Shown: positions 1-12,029 of the stretch, one piece after another
How positions within the stretch are numbered: position 1 is the stretch's first letter
How the letters are laid out: each line of letters begins with the position of its first letter
Assembly: GCF_010731715.1 (NCBI RefSeq)
Contig: NZ_AP022587.1
Span: 2,542,001-2,606,000, forward strand
Source of the DNA: Mycobacterium stomatepiae
Lineage (GTDB): Bacteria > Actinomycetota > Actinomycetes > Mycobacteriales > Mycobacteriaceae
Length of the DNA: 64,000 bases
Direction of reading: 5' to 3'
Translations under genes and position numbers: made by a program
Notes under the pieces: model-generated
Seen by the model: only the letters and a program-made list of their open reading frames with translations
The model's database searches: none
What the model was told of the DNA's origin: nothing

Positions 1-24
1 GACACCACATATCTCCTCGGTCGA
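1..24 (-). other. possible start of a gene leaving the left edge
   Basis: On the minus strand a GAGGAG-like ribosome binding sequence lies just upstream of possible GTG/ATG starts within the first ten bases. In M. tuberculosis the gene downstream of the DUF3152 gene is moeB1, so this could be its first codons. Only a few bases are present, so identity is a guess from gene order. Confidence 0.25.
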
Positions 25-89
25 CTCAACTGCTACCAGTCAACGCTTCCGTCACCGGCAATGCTTCCCCGGTGCGCTTCGTCGCGGGG

Positions 90-2246
<2,157 letters not shown>

Positions 2247-2421
2247 GATGGCCCCTTCCGTTGATATTCCGTCGCAGGCGTGTCAGCTGCAGGTTAATGG
2301 ACGCGGCCGAGCTGCTCCGAGCAGAGGGGGACTGGGGGCGCTTCGCGCTAAGCGAAACCCTTTCTAACGGCAGATAACGATTCGCTCCCAGCTGGATCAA
2401 GGTGGCGCACGGCACCCGGTC

Positions 2422-3222
2422 TTGTCCTGTCACGTCAGTAACATCGGCCTCATCAGAAACACGATCGATGATCGCACCGGCCTAGACCGCGGCTATCGCC
2501 GCGACTACCCCGATGACGACACCTACGACGGAGCCGACTACGACGGCTACGACGATGACGGCTACGACGATGACGAGTACGTCGACGACGACCACGAGGA
2601 GTACGACGAGCTCAAGGAACTCCTCTGGCCGATCGGCAGCTGGCGCCCGGCGGTCGCGGTGCTGGGCGCAGTGGTGGCGATCGGCGCGATCGCGACCGCG
2701 GTGATCATCAACAGCGGCGACAGCGCATCGACGAAGGCCACCGTCGCGCCCGCGGCTCCCACGACGGTGAGCTCCGCGCCCCGGACAACCAGCCCGCCGA
2801 GCGCGTCGCAGCGCCCGGCCCCGAGCACCTCGCAAGCACCCCAGCTACCGCCGGAGACCGTCACCACGCTGACCCCGCCGAGCGCGGCGCTGACGACTCC
2901 GCCGCTGGCCGCGCCACCTCCCGCGGTCGTATCACCAAGGGCCACAATCAATCCGAGCACCATCTACTACAGCGTGACCGGGACGAAGACACTCCTGGAT
3001 CTGGTGAACGTCGTCTACACCGACGCCCGTGGCTACCCCCAGACCGAGTTCAACGTGGCGCTGCCGTGGACGAAGGTGGTGGTGCTGAATCCGGGCGTCA
3101 CGACCCAGTCCGTCGTCGCGACCAGCATCGTCGGCAAGCTCAACTGCGCGATCGTCAATGCCCAGGGCCAGGTCGAAGTGGCGTCGGCCAACAACGCGAA
3201 CCTGGCGACCTGCACCAAGTAG
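2422..3222 (+). CDS. membrane protein with acidic Asp/Tyr tract and MmpS-like C-terminal domain
   Basis: A 266-residue protein in three parts. Residues about 25-65 form a cytoplasmic tract dominated by Asp and Tyr. A membrane segment follows at about 78-98. Then comes a Thr/Pro/Ser/Ala-rich linker and a C-terminal domain from about residue 175. That domain has VTGTK, VYTDARG, VALPW, and two cysteines near the end (KLNC and ATCTK), closely resembling the periplasmic domain of MmpS proteins, the partners of MmpL transporters. The position matches Rv3209, usually described only as Thr/Pro-rich. The start is uncertain: TTG at 2422 has no strong binding site and no downstream ATG exists before the acidic tract. 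No mmpL gene is adjacent. Confidence 0.8.
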   Translation: MSCHVSNIGLIRNTIDDRTGLDRGYRRDYPDDDTYDGADYDGYDDDGYDDDEYVDDDHEEYDELKELLWPIGSWRPAVAVLGAVVAIGAIATAVIINSGDSASTKATVAPAAPTTVSSAPRTTSPPSASQRPAPSTSQAPQLPPETVTTLTPPSAALTTPPLAAPPPAVVSPRATINPSTIYYSVTGTKTLLDLVNVVYTDARGYPQTEFNVALPWTKVVVLNPGVTTQSVVATSIVGKLNCAIVNAQGQVEVASANNANLATCTK

Positions 3223-3226
3223 GGAA

Positions 3227-3928
3227 TCAGCTCAGGCCGAGCTCGCGCATCCGCCGGTCGTGGGTTTGCTGCAGACGCTCGAAGAACGCGCCGAGCTGCC
3301 CCAGACCGCCGGTGCCGGACAGCACCAGGTCGACCAGCTCGTCATGATCGGCCAGCAGGTATTGCGCCTGGGTGATGGCTTCGCCGTACAGCCGGCGGGC
3401 CCACAGCGCCAACCGGCTGCGCTGTTTGCCACTCGCGGTCACCGCGGCGCGCACTTCGGCGATGACGAACTGCGAGTGCCCAGTTTCCGACAGGGCCGCA
3501 CGCACCACGTCGGCTACCTCGTCGGGCAGTCCGTCGGCGATCTCGAGGTAGAGGTCGGCGGCCAGCGCGTCGCCGACATAGGTTTTCGCCAGTGCTTCCA
3601 GCCAGGTGCTGGGCATCGTCAGCCGGTGGTAGTTCTCGATCGCGGAGACGTAGCGCGACATCGCCGAAACAACGTCGACGCCACGGTTTTCCAGGGCATC
3701 GTCCAGCAGCTCGTAGTGCTTCATCTCGGCGGCCGCCATGCTCGCCATCGAGATACGTCCCCGCAGGTCAGGGGCCATACGAGCCTCGTCGGTCAGCCGG
3801 TAGAAGGCGGCCACCTCACCATAGGCCAGCACTGCGAACAGTTCGTTGACACCCGGATGATCCGCGGTCAGTCCCACTGAAGGCGAATCGTCTACTTGGT
3901 CGGCAGAGGAGGCCGAAGTCATGGGCAT
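3227..3928 (-). CDS. ferritin-like MiaE_2 family protein
   Basis: A 233-residue, largely helical protein (Rv3210c type). It has Glu and Glu-x-x-His patterns typical of ferritin-like diiron folds, for example AYGEVAAFYRL, AAAEMKHYELL and LSETGHSQF. These match the MiaE_2 family, named for similarity to a tRNA hydroxylase; the true substrate in actinobacteria is unproven. The start is taken at ATG 3928 or the in-frame ATG 3922; the open frame extends to 4156 without family similarity. It converges on the MmpS-like gene with a 4-base gap and is divergent from the helicase. Confidence 0.85.
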   Translation of the reverse strand: MPMTSASSADQVDDSPSVGLTADHPGVNELFAVLAYGEVAAFYRLTDEARMAPDLRGRISMASMAAAEMKHYELLDDALENRGVDVVSAMSRYVSAIENYHRLTMPSTWLEALAKTYVGDALAADLYLEIADGLPDEVADVVRAALSETGHSQFVIAEVRAAVTASGKQRSRLALWARRLYGEAITQAQYLLADHDELVDLVLSGTGGLGQLGAFFERLQQTHDRRMRELGLS

Positions 3929-4162
3929 CACTGTAGTCGGCGGACCTGGAAGAAGATGGGTCTGAGCTATCGACCAGCTATCATGCAGGTTGATAGTGGC
4001 TGTATCTCTTCGCACGGCCGTTATCGGCGAAATGTGCGTGCACCGCTGGCCCGCCCCAATCTCAGCAGGGCCTGGCGACTCGGAGTCGGAATTCGTGCGC
4101 GCGTGACCGCGACAGAAAAACCGACTCAACCGAATAGTCACCGAAAGGTACATCACTCACGC

Positions 4163-5683
<1,521 letters not shown>

Positions 5684-5707
5684 GCCAGCCGAGTCGACAG
5701 CCCAGGC

Positions 5708-6919
5708 ATGGTCAAACCCGAACGCCGAACCAAGGGCGATCTGTTGGCCGCCGCGGCGATCGCGGTCGTCGTCGCCATCACCGCGTCGCTGATCTGGTGG
5801 ACCAGCGACGCTCGGGCCACGATCAGCCGACCCGCCGCGACGCCGGCGCCCAACCCCACGGTGGCCCGGCAGGTGCCGACCAGCCTCAAGCAGCTGTGGA
5901 GCGCGGCCAGCGCCGCCACCACGGCACCGGTGATCGTGGCCGGGACGGTCACCACCGCCGACGGCCGCGAGGTCGACGGGCGCGACGCCGGCACCGGCCA
6001 GACGCGCTGGAGCTACTCCCGCGACACCGACCTGTGCGGCCTGTCGTGGGTCTACCACTTCGCGGTCGCGGTCTATCGCGACGACCGCGGTTGCGGCCAG
6101 GTCAGCACCATCGACGGGTCCACCGGTCGCCGCGGGCCCGCCCGCAGCAGCTACGCCGACCCGCAGGTCCGCCTGTCCTCCGACGGCACGACGGTGTTGT
6201 CGGTCGGCGATACGCGGCTGGAACTATGGCGTTCGGACATGGTCCGGATGCTTGCCTACGGCGAGACCGACGCCCGGGTGAAACCGTCGTCGCGGGGACT
6301 GCACTCCGGATGCAAGCTGTACTCGGGGGCGGCCAGCTCGCTGCAGGTTTCGGTGCTGGAGAGCTGCGCCAACCAGGCCGATTTGCGGCTCGCGCTGTTG
6401 CGTCCCGGCAAGGAAGACGACGAGCCTTCGCAGCACCTCGTCGCCGAGCCCGGCATCGGGATGAACTCGGGTGCTCGTGTGTTGACCGTCTACCAAAGCA
6501 ATACGGCCGTTTATCTGCCGACACCGCAGCCCCGAGTCGACGTGGTCGATGAAATGGGCAGCACGGTGGCCAGCGCGCTGCTGCCCAAGGCGCCGACGAA
6601 TTCGGCGGTGTCGCAAGCCGGCAACCTGATGACGTGGTGGACGGGCGAGTCCGTTCTGGTGTTCGACGCGAGCACGCTGAACCTGCGCTACACGATCGCG
6701 GCGGGCGGCACGACGGTCCCGTTGGGACCCGGCACCATGATGGCGGGCAAGCTGCTCATTCCGGTCACCGGCGCGATCGGCGTCTATGACCCGACGACCG
6801 GGGCCAACGAGCGCTACATTCCGGTGAACCGGGCGCCGAGCAACCGCGCGGTCGTCCCGGCCGTGTCGGGCTCGCACGTGTTCGAGCAGCGCGGCGACAC
6901 CGTGGTGGCGTTGGGCTGA
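5708..6919 (+). CDS. membrane-anchored PQQ-like beta-propeller protein
   Basis: A 403-residue protein (Rv3212 type). A short basic N-terminus precedes one membrane segment at about residues 10-30 (LLAAAAIAVVVAITASLIWW), which anchors an extracytoplasmic domain. That domain carries repeated patterns such as DAGTGQTRWSY and DGSTGRR, typical of PQQ-like propeller blades, and no catalytic motif. It starts 24 bases after the helicase and is probably co-transcribed. A role in envelope assembly or signalling is possible but not shown by the sequence. Confidence 0.85.
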   Translation: MVKPERRTKGDLLAAAAIAVVVAITASLIWWTSDARATISRPAATPAPNPTVARQVPTSLKQLWSAASAATTAPVIVAGTVTTADGREVDGRDAGTGQTRWSYSRDTDLCGLSWVYHFAVAVYRDDRGCGQVSTIDGSTGRRGPARSSYADPQVRLSSDGTTVLSVGDTRLELWRSDMVRMLAYGETDARVKPSSRGLHSGCKLYSGAASSLQVSVLESCANQADLRLALLRPGKEDDEPSQHLVAEPGIGMNSGARVLTVYQSNTAVYLPTPQPRVDVVDEMGSTVASALLPKAPTNSAVSQAGNLMTWWTGESVLVFDASTLNLRYTIAAGGTTVPLGPGTMMAGKLLIPVTGAIGVYDPTTGANERYIPVNRAPSNRAVVPAVSGSHVFEQRGDTVVALG

Positions 6920-6944
6920 ACCCCGCCCGAATGTGCGTTACGCG

Positions 6945-7754
6945 CTATGCCTCGACGGCGAACGTCGGCAGCGGTTTTCCGGACTTCCAGTGCTTGAGCA
7001 ACGCCTGCGCCAGCGTGGCGTACGCCACCGCGCCCTTGTTCTTGCGCCCGGCCATCACCGACGAACCGGACGCGCTGGCCTCGGCGAAGCGCACCGTGCG
7101 TGGGATCGGCGGTGCCAGCACCGGCAGGTCGTAGCGGTCCGCGACATCGAGCAGCACATCGCGGGTGTGGGTGGTCCGCGAGTCGTACAACGTCGGCAAC
7201 GCGCCCAGCAACCGCAGCTTCGGGTTGGTGATCTGCTGGACATCGGCGACGGTGCGCAGGAATTGACCGACGCCGCGGTGGGCCAGCGTCTCGCACTGTA
7301 GCGGCACGATCACCTCGTCGGCGGCCGTCAGCCCGTTCAGGGTGAGCACCCCCAGCGACGGCGGGCAATCGATGACGATCACGTCGAATTGGTCGGCGAC
7401 TTTGGCCAGTGCGCGCTTGAGCGCGTACTCACGGCCGGCCCGCATCAGCAGCATCGCCTCGGCACCCGCCAAGTCAATGTTGGCCGGCAGCAGCGTCATT
7501 CCCTCCATCGTGGTGACCAACGCCGCACTCGGCTCGACCTCACCGAGCAGCACCTCATGCACCGACACCGGCAACTTGTCGGGATCTTGACCGAGCGAGA
7601 ACGTCAGGCACCCCTGCGGATCGAGATCGACGAGCAGCACCCGTCGTCCTTTTTCCACCATCGCCGCGCCCAGCGAGGCAACCGTCGTCGTCTTGGCGAC
7701 TCCACCCTTCTGGTTAGCCACCGCCAGTACCCGCGCTTCACTCACACCTGCCAT
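6945..7754 (-). CDS. ParA/Soj-like ATPase
   Basis: A 269-residue ATPase with the deviant Walker A motif KGGVAKTT at residues 16-23, LLVDLDPQG as motif A' and VIVIDCPPSLG as Walker B. This places it in the ParA/MinD family. It lacks an adjacent parB, so it is probably an orphan member (Rv3213c type) that positions cargo rather than segregating the chromosome. The ATG at 7754 was used; the frame is open to 8048 but upstream residues have no family match. It is divergent from gpm2, with 70 bases between the starts. Confidence 0.9.
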   Translation of the reverse strand: MAGVSEARVLAVANQKGGVAKTTTVASLGAAMVEKGRRVLLVDLDPQGCLTFSLGQDPDKLPVSVHEVLLGEVEPSAALVTTMEGMTLLPANIDLAGAEAMLLMRAGREYALKRALAKVADQFDVIVIDCPPSLGVLTLNGLTAADEVIVPLQCETLAHRGVGQFLRTVADVQQITNPKLRLLGALPTLYDSRTTHTRDVLLDVADRYDLPVLAPPIPRTVRFAEASASGSSVMAGRKNKGAVAYATLAQALLKHWKSGKPLPTFAVEA

Positions 7755-7824
7755 CCTGGCACGTTCCGGGGAGCTAAGGACTTCCATCTTCGGCGACGGC
7801 AAGTCGTGGGGCAGAATCACCGGC

Positions 7825-8436
7825 ATGGGCTTGCACAACCATCGACTTGTATTGCTGCGCCATGGCGAGACCGAGTGGTCGAAATCCGGCCAGCACACCG
7901 GCCGCACCGACATCGAACTTACCGATTCCGGCCGGCTCCAGGCCGAGCTTGCCGCGCACGTCCTGCGTGAACTGAAACTCGTCGACCCATTGGTGATTAG
8001 CAGCCCGCGAATTCGTGCGCTGATCACCGCCAAGCTGGCCGGGCTCACCGTCGACGAGGTAACCGAACTGCTCGCCGAATGGGATTACGGCTCCTACGAG
8101 GGGCTGACGACCGAACAGATCCGGGAAACGGTGCCAGATTGGCTGGTGTGGACGCATGGTTGTCCCGGCGGCGAGAGCGTGGCGCAGGTCAGCGCCCGCG
8201 CTGACCGGGCCGTCGCACTGGCTTTAGAGCACATGGCCTCGCGCGACGTAGTTTTCGTGGGCCACAGCCACTTTTCCCGTTCGGTCATCACCCGCTGGGT
8301 CGAGCTGCCGCTCGTCGAGGGCAGCCGCTTCTGGATGCTGGCCGGCTCGATCGCCGTATGCGGATTCGAGCATGGCCTGCGACAGCTCGCCGCCCTCGGA
8401 CTGACCGGTGTCCCGCAGGCGATCGCACCCGGGTGA
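7825..8436 (+). CDS. gpm2: histidine phosphatase, phosphoglycerate mutase-like
   Basis: A 203-residue protein of the histidine phosphatase superfamily. LLRHGETEW gives the phospho-accepting His at residue 13, and VGHSHF carries the second catalytic His. Its length equals Rv3214 (Gpm2), which has been reported to behave as an acid phosphatase rather than a mutase, so a broad phosphatase role is more likely than glycolysis. It overlaps the start of entC by four bases (GTGA), which implies translational coupling. Confidence 0.88.
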   Translation: MGLHNHRLVLLRHGETEWSKSGQHTGRTDIELTDSGRLQAELAAHVLRELKLVDPLVISSPRIRALITAKLAGLTVDEVTELLAEWDYGSYEGLTTEQIRETVPDWLVWTHGCPGGESVAQVSARADRAVALALEHMASRDVVFVGHSHFSRSVITRWVELPLVEGSRFWMLAGSIAVCGFEHGLRQLAALGLTGVPQAIAPG

Positions 8437-9533
8437 GCTCGGTCGAACCGCCTTTCGCATTGTGCGGCCCGCGAGGCACCCTGGTTGGCGAAGGGGTGCG
8501 GGCGCACTACCACGACATGGGCGCCGCGCAGACCGCGCTGATTTCGGGATCGACACCAATAGTATTGGGCGCGTTGCCTTTCGACGTGGAGAGACCGGCC
8601 GCACTGTTGGTGCCGGAGACGGTATACCGCAGCGACGGCCCACCGGATTGGCCGATGGACCCGCTGCCCGGTGTGCACGTCGCCGCGGCCATCCCGGCCC
8701 CCGCCGACTACCGCGCCCGGATCAGCCGCGCCCGAGACGAGCTGCGGGCACCGGACACCTCGCTGAGCAAGGTGGTGCTGGCCCGCGCTTTGCAGCTGAC
8801 CGCCGACGACGCGCTGGACGCCCGCGTCCTCCTGCGCCGGCTCATAGCCAACGATCCGGCGGCCTACTGCTATCTGACCGACCTCACCCCGGCGGGCGCG
8901 GACTACGCGGGCGCGGTCCTCGTCGGCGCAAGCCCCGAGCTGCTGGTCGCCCGCTCCGGCGACCGGGTGAGCTGCCAGCCGTTCGCCGGTTCGGCACCCC
9001 GCGCCGTCGACCCGCAGCGCGACGCCGCCAACGGCGCCGCGCTGGCCGCGTCCGCCAAGGACCGCCATGAGCATCAGCTGGTCATCGACACGATGCGGGC
9101 GGCGCTGGAACCGCTGTGCGACGAGCTGACCATCGCGCCCGAGCCGCAGCTGAGCCGCACCGCCGCGGTATGGCATCTGTGCACACCGATCAGCGGCCGG
9201 CTGCGCGATAAGTCAACCACCGCAATCGATTTGGCGTTGGCACTGCATCCCACCCCGGCGGTCGGAGGGGTGCCGGCCAAGGCCGCGTCCGAGTTGATCG
9301 CCGAACTCGAAGGTGACCGCGGCTTCTACGCGGGGGCGGTGGGCTGGTGCGACGCCGACGGCGACGGCTATTGGGTGGTGTCCATCCGCTGTGCGCAGCT
9401 GTCGGCGGATCGCCGCACCGCGCTGGCCCGCGCCGGCGGCGGCATTGTCGCCGAATCGGATCCCGACGCCGAAGTAGAGGAAACCACAACGAAATTCGCC
9501 ACGATACTTAACGCGCTGGGAGTTGAGCAGTGA
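8433..9533 (+). CDS. entC: isochorismate synthase
   Basis: A 366-residue member of the chorismate-utilising family. The C-terminal two-thirds has the expected motifs SKVVLAR, GASPELLV, CQPFAGSAPR, KDRHEHQLVID, HPTPAVGGVP, and RGFYAGAVGW. The product would be isochorismate for menaquinone or salicylate metabolism. In mycobacteria mycobactin salicylate is made by MbtI, so this enzyme's main use is uncertain. The GTG at 8433 overlaps gpm2's stop, and its own stop overlaps the next gene's GTG by four bases, so the three genes form a tight operon. Confidence 0.9.
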   Translation: MSSVEPPFALCGPRGTLVGEGVRAHYHDMGAAQTALISGSTPIVLGALPFDVERPAALLVPETVYRSDGPPDWPMDPLPGVHVAAAIPAPADYRARISRARDELRAPDTSLSKVVLARALQLTADDALDARVLLRRLIANDPAAYCYLTDLTPAGADYAGAVLVGASPELLVARSGDRVSCQPFAGSAPRAVDPQRDAANGAALAASAKDRHEHQLVIDTMRAALEPLCDELTIAPEPQLSRTAAVWHLCTPISGRLRDKSTTAIDLALALHPTPAVGGVPAKAASELIAELEGDRGFYAGAVGWCDADGDGYWVVSIRCAQLSADRRTALARAGGGIVAESDPDAEVEETTTKFATILNALGVEQ

Positions 9534-10012
9534 GCGAAAACATCCGTCGTGCCAAACCCGAAGACGCCGCGGCTATTACCGACATGATCCATGCGCTGGC
9601 CGAATTCGAACACGCCGCCGACGAATGCACCGTCACCGAAAAGCAAATTTTCACAGCGCTTTTCGGTGATTCGCCGATCGCATACGGACACGTCGCCGAA
9701 GTCGACGGTGAGATCGCGGCGATGGCGCTGTGGTTCGTCAACTTTTCCACTTGGGACGGCGTCGGCGGCATCTACCTCGAAGACCTGTTCGTACGCCCCG
9801 AATTTCGCCGCCGCGGCCTGGCCCGCGCACTGTTGTCGACCCTGGCGGCCGAATGCGTCGACAACGGCTACACGCGGTTGTCGTGGGCGGTGCTGAACTG
9901 GAACGCCGACGCGATCGCGCTGTACGACGAGATCGGCGGCCAACCGCAACGAGAGTGGACGACCTACCGGCTGTCCGGGCCGCTGCTGTCCAAGCTGGCC
10001 GGCCCGCGCTGA
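9530..10012 (+). CDS. GNAT-family N-acetyltransferase
   Basis: A 160-residue acetyltransferase. The acetyl-CoA binding signature LEDLFVRPEFRRRGLARALL lies near residues 82-101, followed by the usual WAVLNWNADAIALYDEIGG segment. It resembles diamine acetyltransferase-like GNAT proteins, but the acceptor is unknown. The GTG start overlaps the entC stop by four bases. The last 49 bases overlap the tail of the convergent membrane protein gene. Confidence 0.9.
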   Translation: MSENIRRAKPEDAAAITDMIHALAEFEHAADECTVTEKQIFTALFGDSPIAYGHVAEVDGEIAAMALWFVNFSTWDGVGGIYLEDLFVRPEFRRRGLARALLSTLAAECVDNGYTRLSWAVLNWNADAIALYDEIGGQPQREWTTYRLSGPLLSKLAGPR

Positions 10013-10419
10013 TCGCCCCCGGTGACCCAGCGCAACGCCGCGGGACTGAAGAGCAGCAGCAACGCTGTCAGCGCCACGACGGCCAGCGGTATGCCGAAGG
10101 CGGGCCGATGTGAGCCCACCGCCAGGTACCAGGCCACCGGCAACAGCAGCAGCTGCGTGAACACCGCCAGCCCGCGCCCCCAACGCCGACCGACGACGAG
10201 TGCTCGCCCTGCGGCCAGCACCACGCCGCCGATCACCAGGAACCAGAGCGCGGTACCCAAGCCGTTGACCACCCGCTGGTCGGCCCCGGCGATCGCGCGC
10301 ACCACCAGGACCACCGCCATCGCCAGTGCGGCCAGTCCCTGCGCCGCGACGATGAGTCCCGCGCCGCGAACAGCGGACGGCGGCGGTGGTGTCTCCTGGT
10401 TGCGGGGGACGCGGGTCAC
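9964..10419 (-). CDS. small integral membrane protein, four helices
   Basis: A 151-residue protein (Rv3217c type) with four hydrophobic segments at about residues 20-43, 55-78, 85-103 and 108-128. The cytoplasmic tail is polar. No recognised domain or catalytic motif is visible. The GTG start at 10419 is the first in frame. It converges on the GNAT gene with a 49-base overlap, which is unusually long but matches the backbone arrangement. Confidence 0.8.
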   Translation of the reverse strand: MTRVPRNQETPPPPSAVRGAGLIVAAQGLAALAMAVVLVVRAIAGADQRVVNGLGTALWFLVIGGVVLAAGRALVVGRRWGRGLAVFTQLLLLPVAWYLAVGSHRPAFGIPLAVVALTALLLLFSPAALRWVTGGDQRGPASLDSSGPDSR

Positions 10420-10499
10420 AGCGTCAGCGTAACCACGCGGTACCCCCCAGCGCTTCCCCCACAGGGCCGCCTTAACCGCCCCGCATAAGCTCGTGCGTC

Positions 10500-11465
10500 A
10501 TGCGAGCCGTGCTGATCGTGAACCCCGCAGCCACGTCCACCACGCCCGCCGGCCGCGATCTGCTGGCCCATGCGCTCAAGAGCCGTCTCGAGCTCACCGT
10601 CGAGCACACCAACCACCGCGGTCAAGGCACCGAACTCGGCCGCGCGGCCGCCGAGAGCGGGGTGGACCTAGTCGTCGTGCATGGCGGCGACGGCTCGGTC
10701 AGCGGGGTCGTCAACGGCATCCTGGGCCCTCCCGGCGCGGCGCGGCCCGCGCACGTCCCGGCGGTCGCGGTGGTGCCCGGCGGTTCGGCCAATGTGCTGG
10801 CCAGGTCGCTGGGCATCTCCCGGGACCCCGTCGCCGCGACCAACCAGCTGATCCAGCTGATCGACGACTACCGGCGCCACCAGACCTGGCGACGCATCAG
10901 CCTGATCGACTGCGGCGAGCAGTACGCCGTGATCAACGCGGGGATGGGCGTCGATGCCGAGGTGGTCGCCGCGGTGGAGGCCCAGCGCAACAAGGGTGTC
11001 AAGGTCACGCCGTTGCGCTATTGGCGGGTGGCGGTACCCGCCACGATTCGCTACAGCCGCCGCGCGCCGGACATGACGCTGGAAATACCCGGCCGCGATC
11101 CCGTCTCGGGCGTGCAATTCGCCTGGGTCTCCAACACGACGCCGTGGACCTACAGCAACAGCCGGCCAATGGTGACGAACCCGGGCTGCAGCTTCGAGTC
11201 GGGCCTTGGCGTGTTCGCCGTCACGAGTTTGAAGGTGATTCCCACGCTTCGATTACTGCGCCAGATTCTGGCGAAGAACCCGAAACCCGAAGCCAAACAA
11301 CTTGTCCGCGATGACGACACACCTTGCCTGCGAATCACGTCCACCGGGGAGCCGGTCGCCAGCCAGTACGACGGGGAATACCTCGGCCTGCGCGACTCGA
11401 TGACGTTCCGGGCGGTGCGCGATGCGCTTCCCGTGGCGGCGCCGCCGCAAAGCAAACCGTCCTGA
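10500..11465 (+). CDS. diacylglycerol kinase catalytic domain protein
   Basis: A 321-residue protein (Rv3218 type). The N-terminus AVLIVNPAAT and VVVHGGDGSVSGVVNG form the nucleotide-binding loop of the DAGK/NAD-kinase fold (GGDGT type, with Ser in place of Thr). VVPGGSANVLARSLGI is the conserved GT(A)NDFAR-like block, here with Ser-Ala. It probably phosphorylates a lipid such as diacylglycerol or a sphingoid base. The start ATG is at 10500, in the short gap after the divergent membrane protein gene. Confidence 0.87.
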   Translation: MRAVLIVNPAATSTTPAGRDLLAHALKSRLELTVEHTNHRGQGTELGRAAAESGVDLVVVHGGDGSVSGVVNGILGPPGAARPAHVPAVAVVPGGSANVLARSLGISRDPVAATNQLIQLIDDYRRHQTWRRISLIDCGEQYAVINAGMGVDAEVVAAVEAQRNKGVKVTPLRYWRVAVPATIRYSRRAPDMTLEIPGRDPVSGVQFAWVSNTTPWTYSNSRPMVTNPGCSFESGLGVFAVTSLKVIPTLRLLRQILAKNPKPEAKQLVRDDDTPCLRITSTGEPVASQYDGEYLGLRDSMTFRAVRDALPVAAPPQSKPS

Positions 11466-11570
11466 GCTGCGGAAACAGCCAGCGAGACGGCGTGGGCAGC
11501 CGAAAATCCCCGGCAGGGTAGTCGGCGAGAGTAGTACAACGGAGTGAGGGCTTGACTAAGCCTTAATCAA

Positions 11571-11607
11571 AGTGAGATAGCCCACGCACTAACTCACGCT
11601 ATTGACA
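11571..11607 (+). promoter_or_regulatory. cAMP receptor protein site(s) upstream of whiB1
   Basis: AGTGAGATAGCCCACG at 11571-11586 matches the CRP (Rv3676) site described in the M. tuberculosis whiB1 promoter. About 21 bases downstream, 11592-11607 is a weaker half-match where the second CRP site lies in M. tuberculosis. The 283-base gap between the lipid kinase gene and whiB1 holds no other feature I can support. Seen: the motif. Inferred: control of whiB1 by cAMP-CRP. Confidence 0.7.
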
Positions 11608-11748
11608 TCTGTTGTGCCTGTGAAACGATCGAAAGGTTGCATGCAGAGATTGTGGGGGTACCGAACGGACCCTTACTCATGCAAGCGTTAAGAGCCGAAG
11701 AATAACGCCAGCGCGCGATGCTGCGCACATAGTGAGGAGTAACTACTT

Positions 11749-12003
11749 ATGGATTGGCGCCACAAGGCGGTGTGTCGCGACGAGGACCCGGAGCTGTTCT
11801 TCCCGGTAGGGAATAGCGGCCCGGCGCTCGCGCAGATCGCTGACGCGAAACTGGTCTGCAATCGGTGCGCGGTGACCACGGAGTGCCTCGGATGGGCACT
11901 GAACACCGGTCAGGACTCCGGCGTGTGGGGCGGTATGAGCGAAGACGAGCGGCGCGCGCTCAAGCGCCGCAACGCCCGGACGAAGGCCCGCAGCGGAGTC
12001 TGA
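11749..12003 (+). CDS. whiB1: WhiB1 iron-sulfur transcription factor
   Basis: An 84-residue WhiB protein. Four cysteines at residues 9, 37, 40 and 46 form the Cx(n)CxxCx5C ligand set for a 4Fe-4S cluster. GVWGGMSEDER is the WhiB turn, and the Arg/Lys-rich end KRRNARTKAR binds DNA. WhiB1 is an essential, nitric-oxide-sensitive regulator that binds the primary sigma factor. It has a long promoter region with a CRP-type site. It converges on pdtaS. Confidence 0.96.
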   Translation: MDWRHKAVCRDEDPELFFPVGNSGPALAQIADAKLVCNRCAVTTECLGWALNTGQDSGVWGGMSEDERRALKRRNARTKARSGV

Positions 12004-12029
12004 TCCCAGTCTCTAGACAGCGCGGGCAG

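Noticed and set aside
3985..4015. CTATC/GATAG inverted repeat before the helicase gene
   Set aside because: Arms of five bases only; could be chance.
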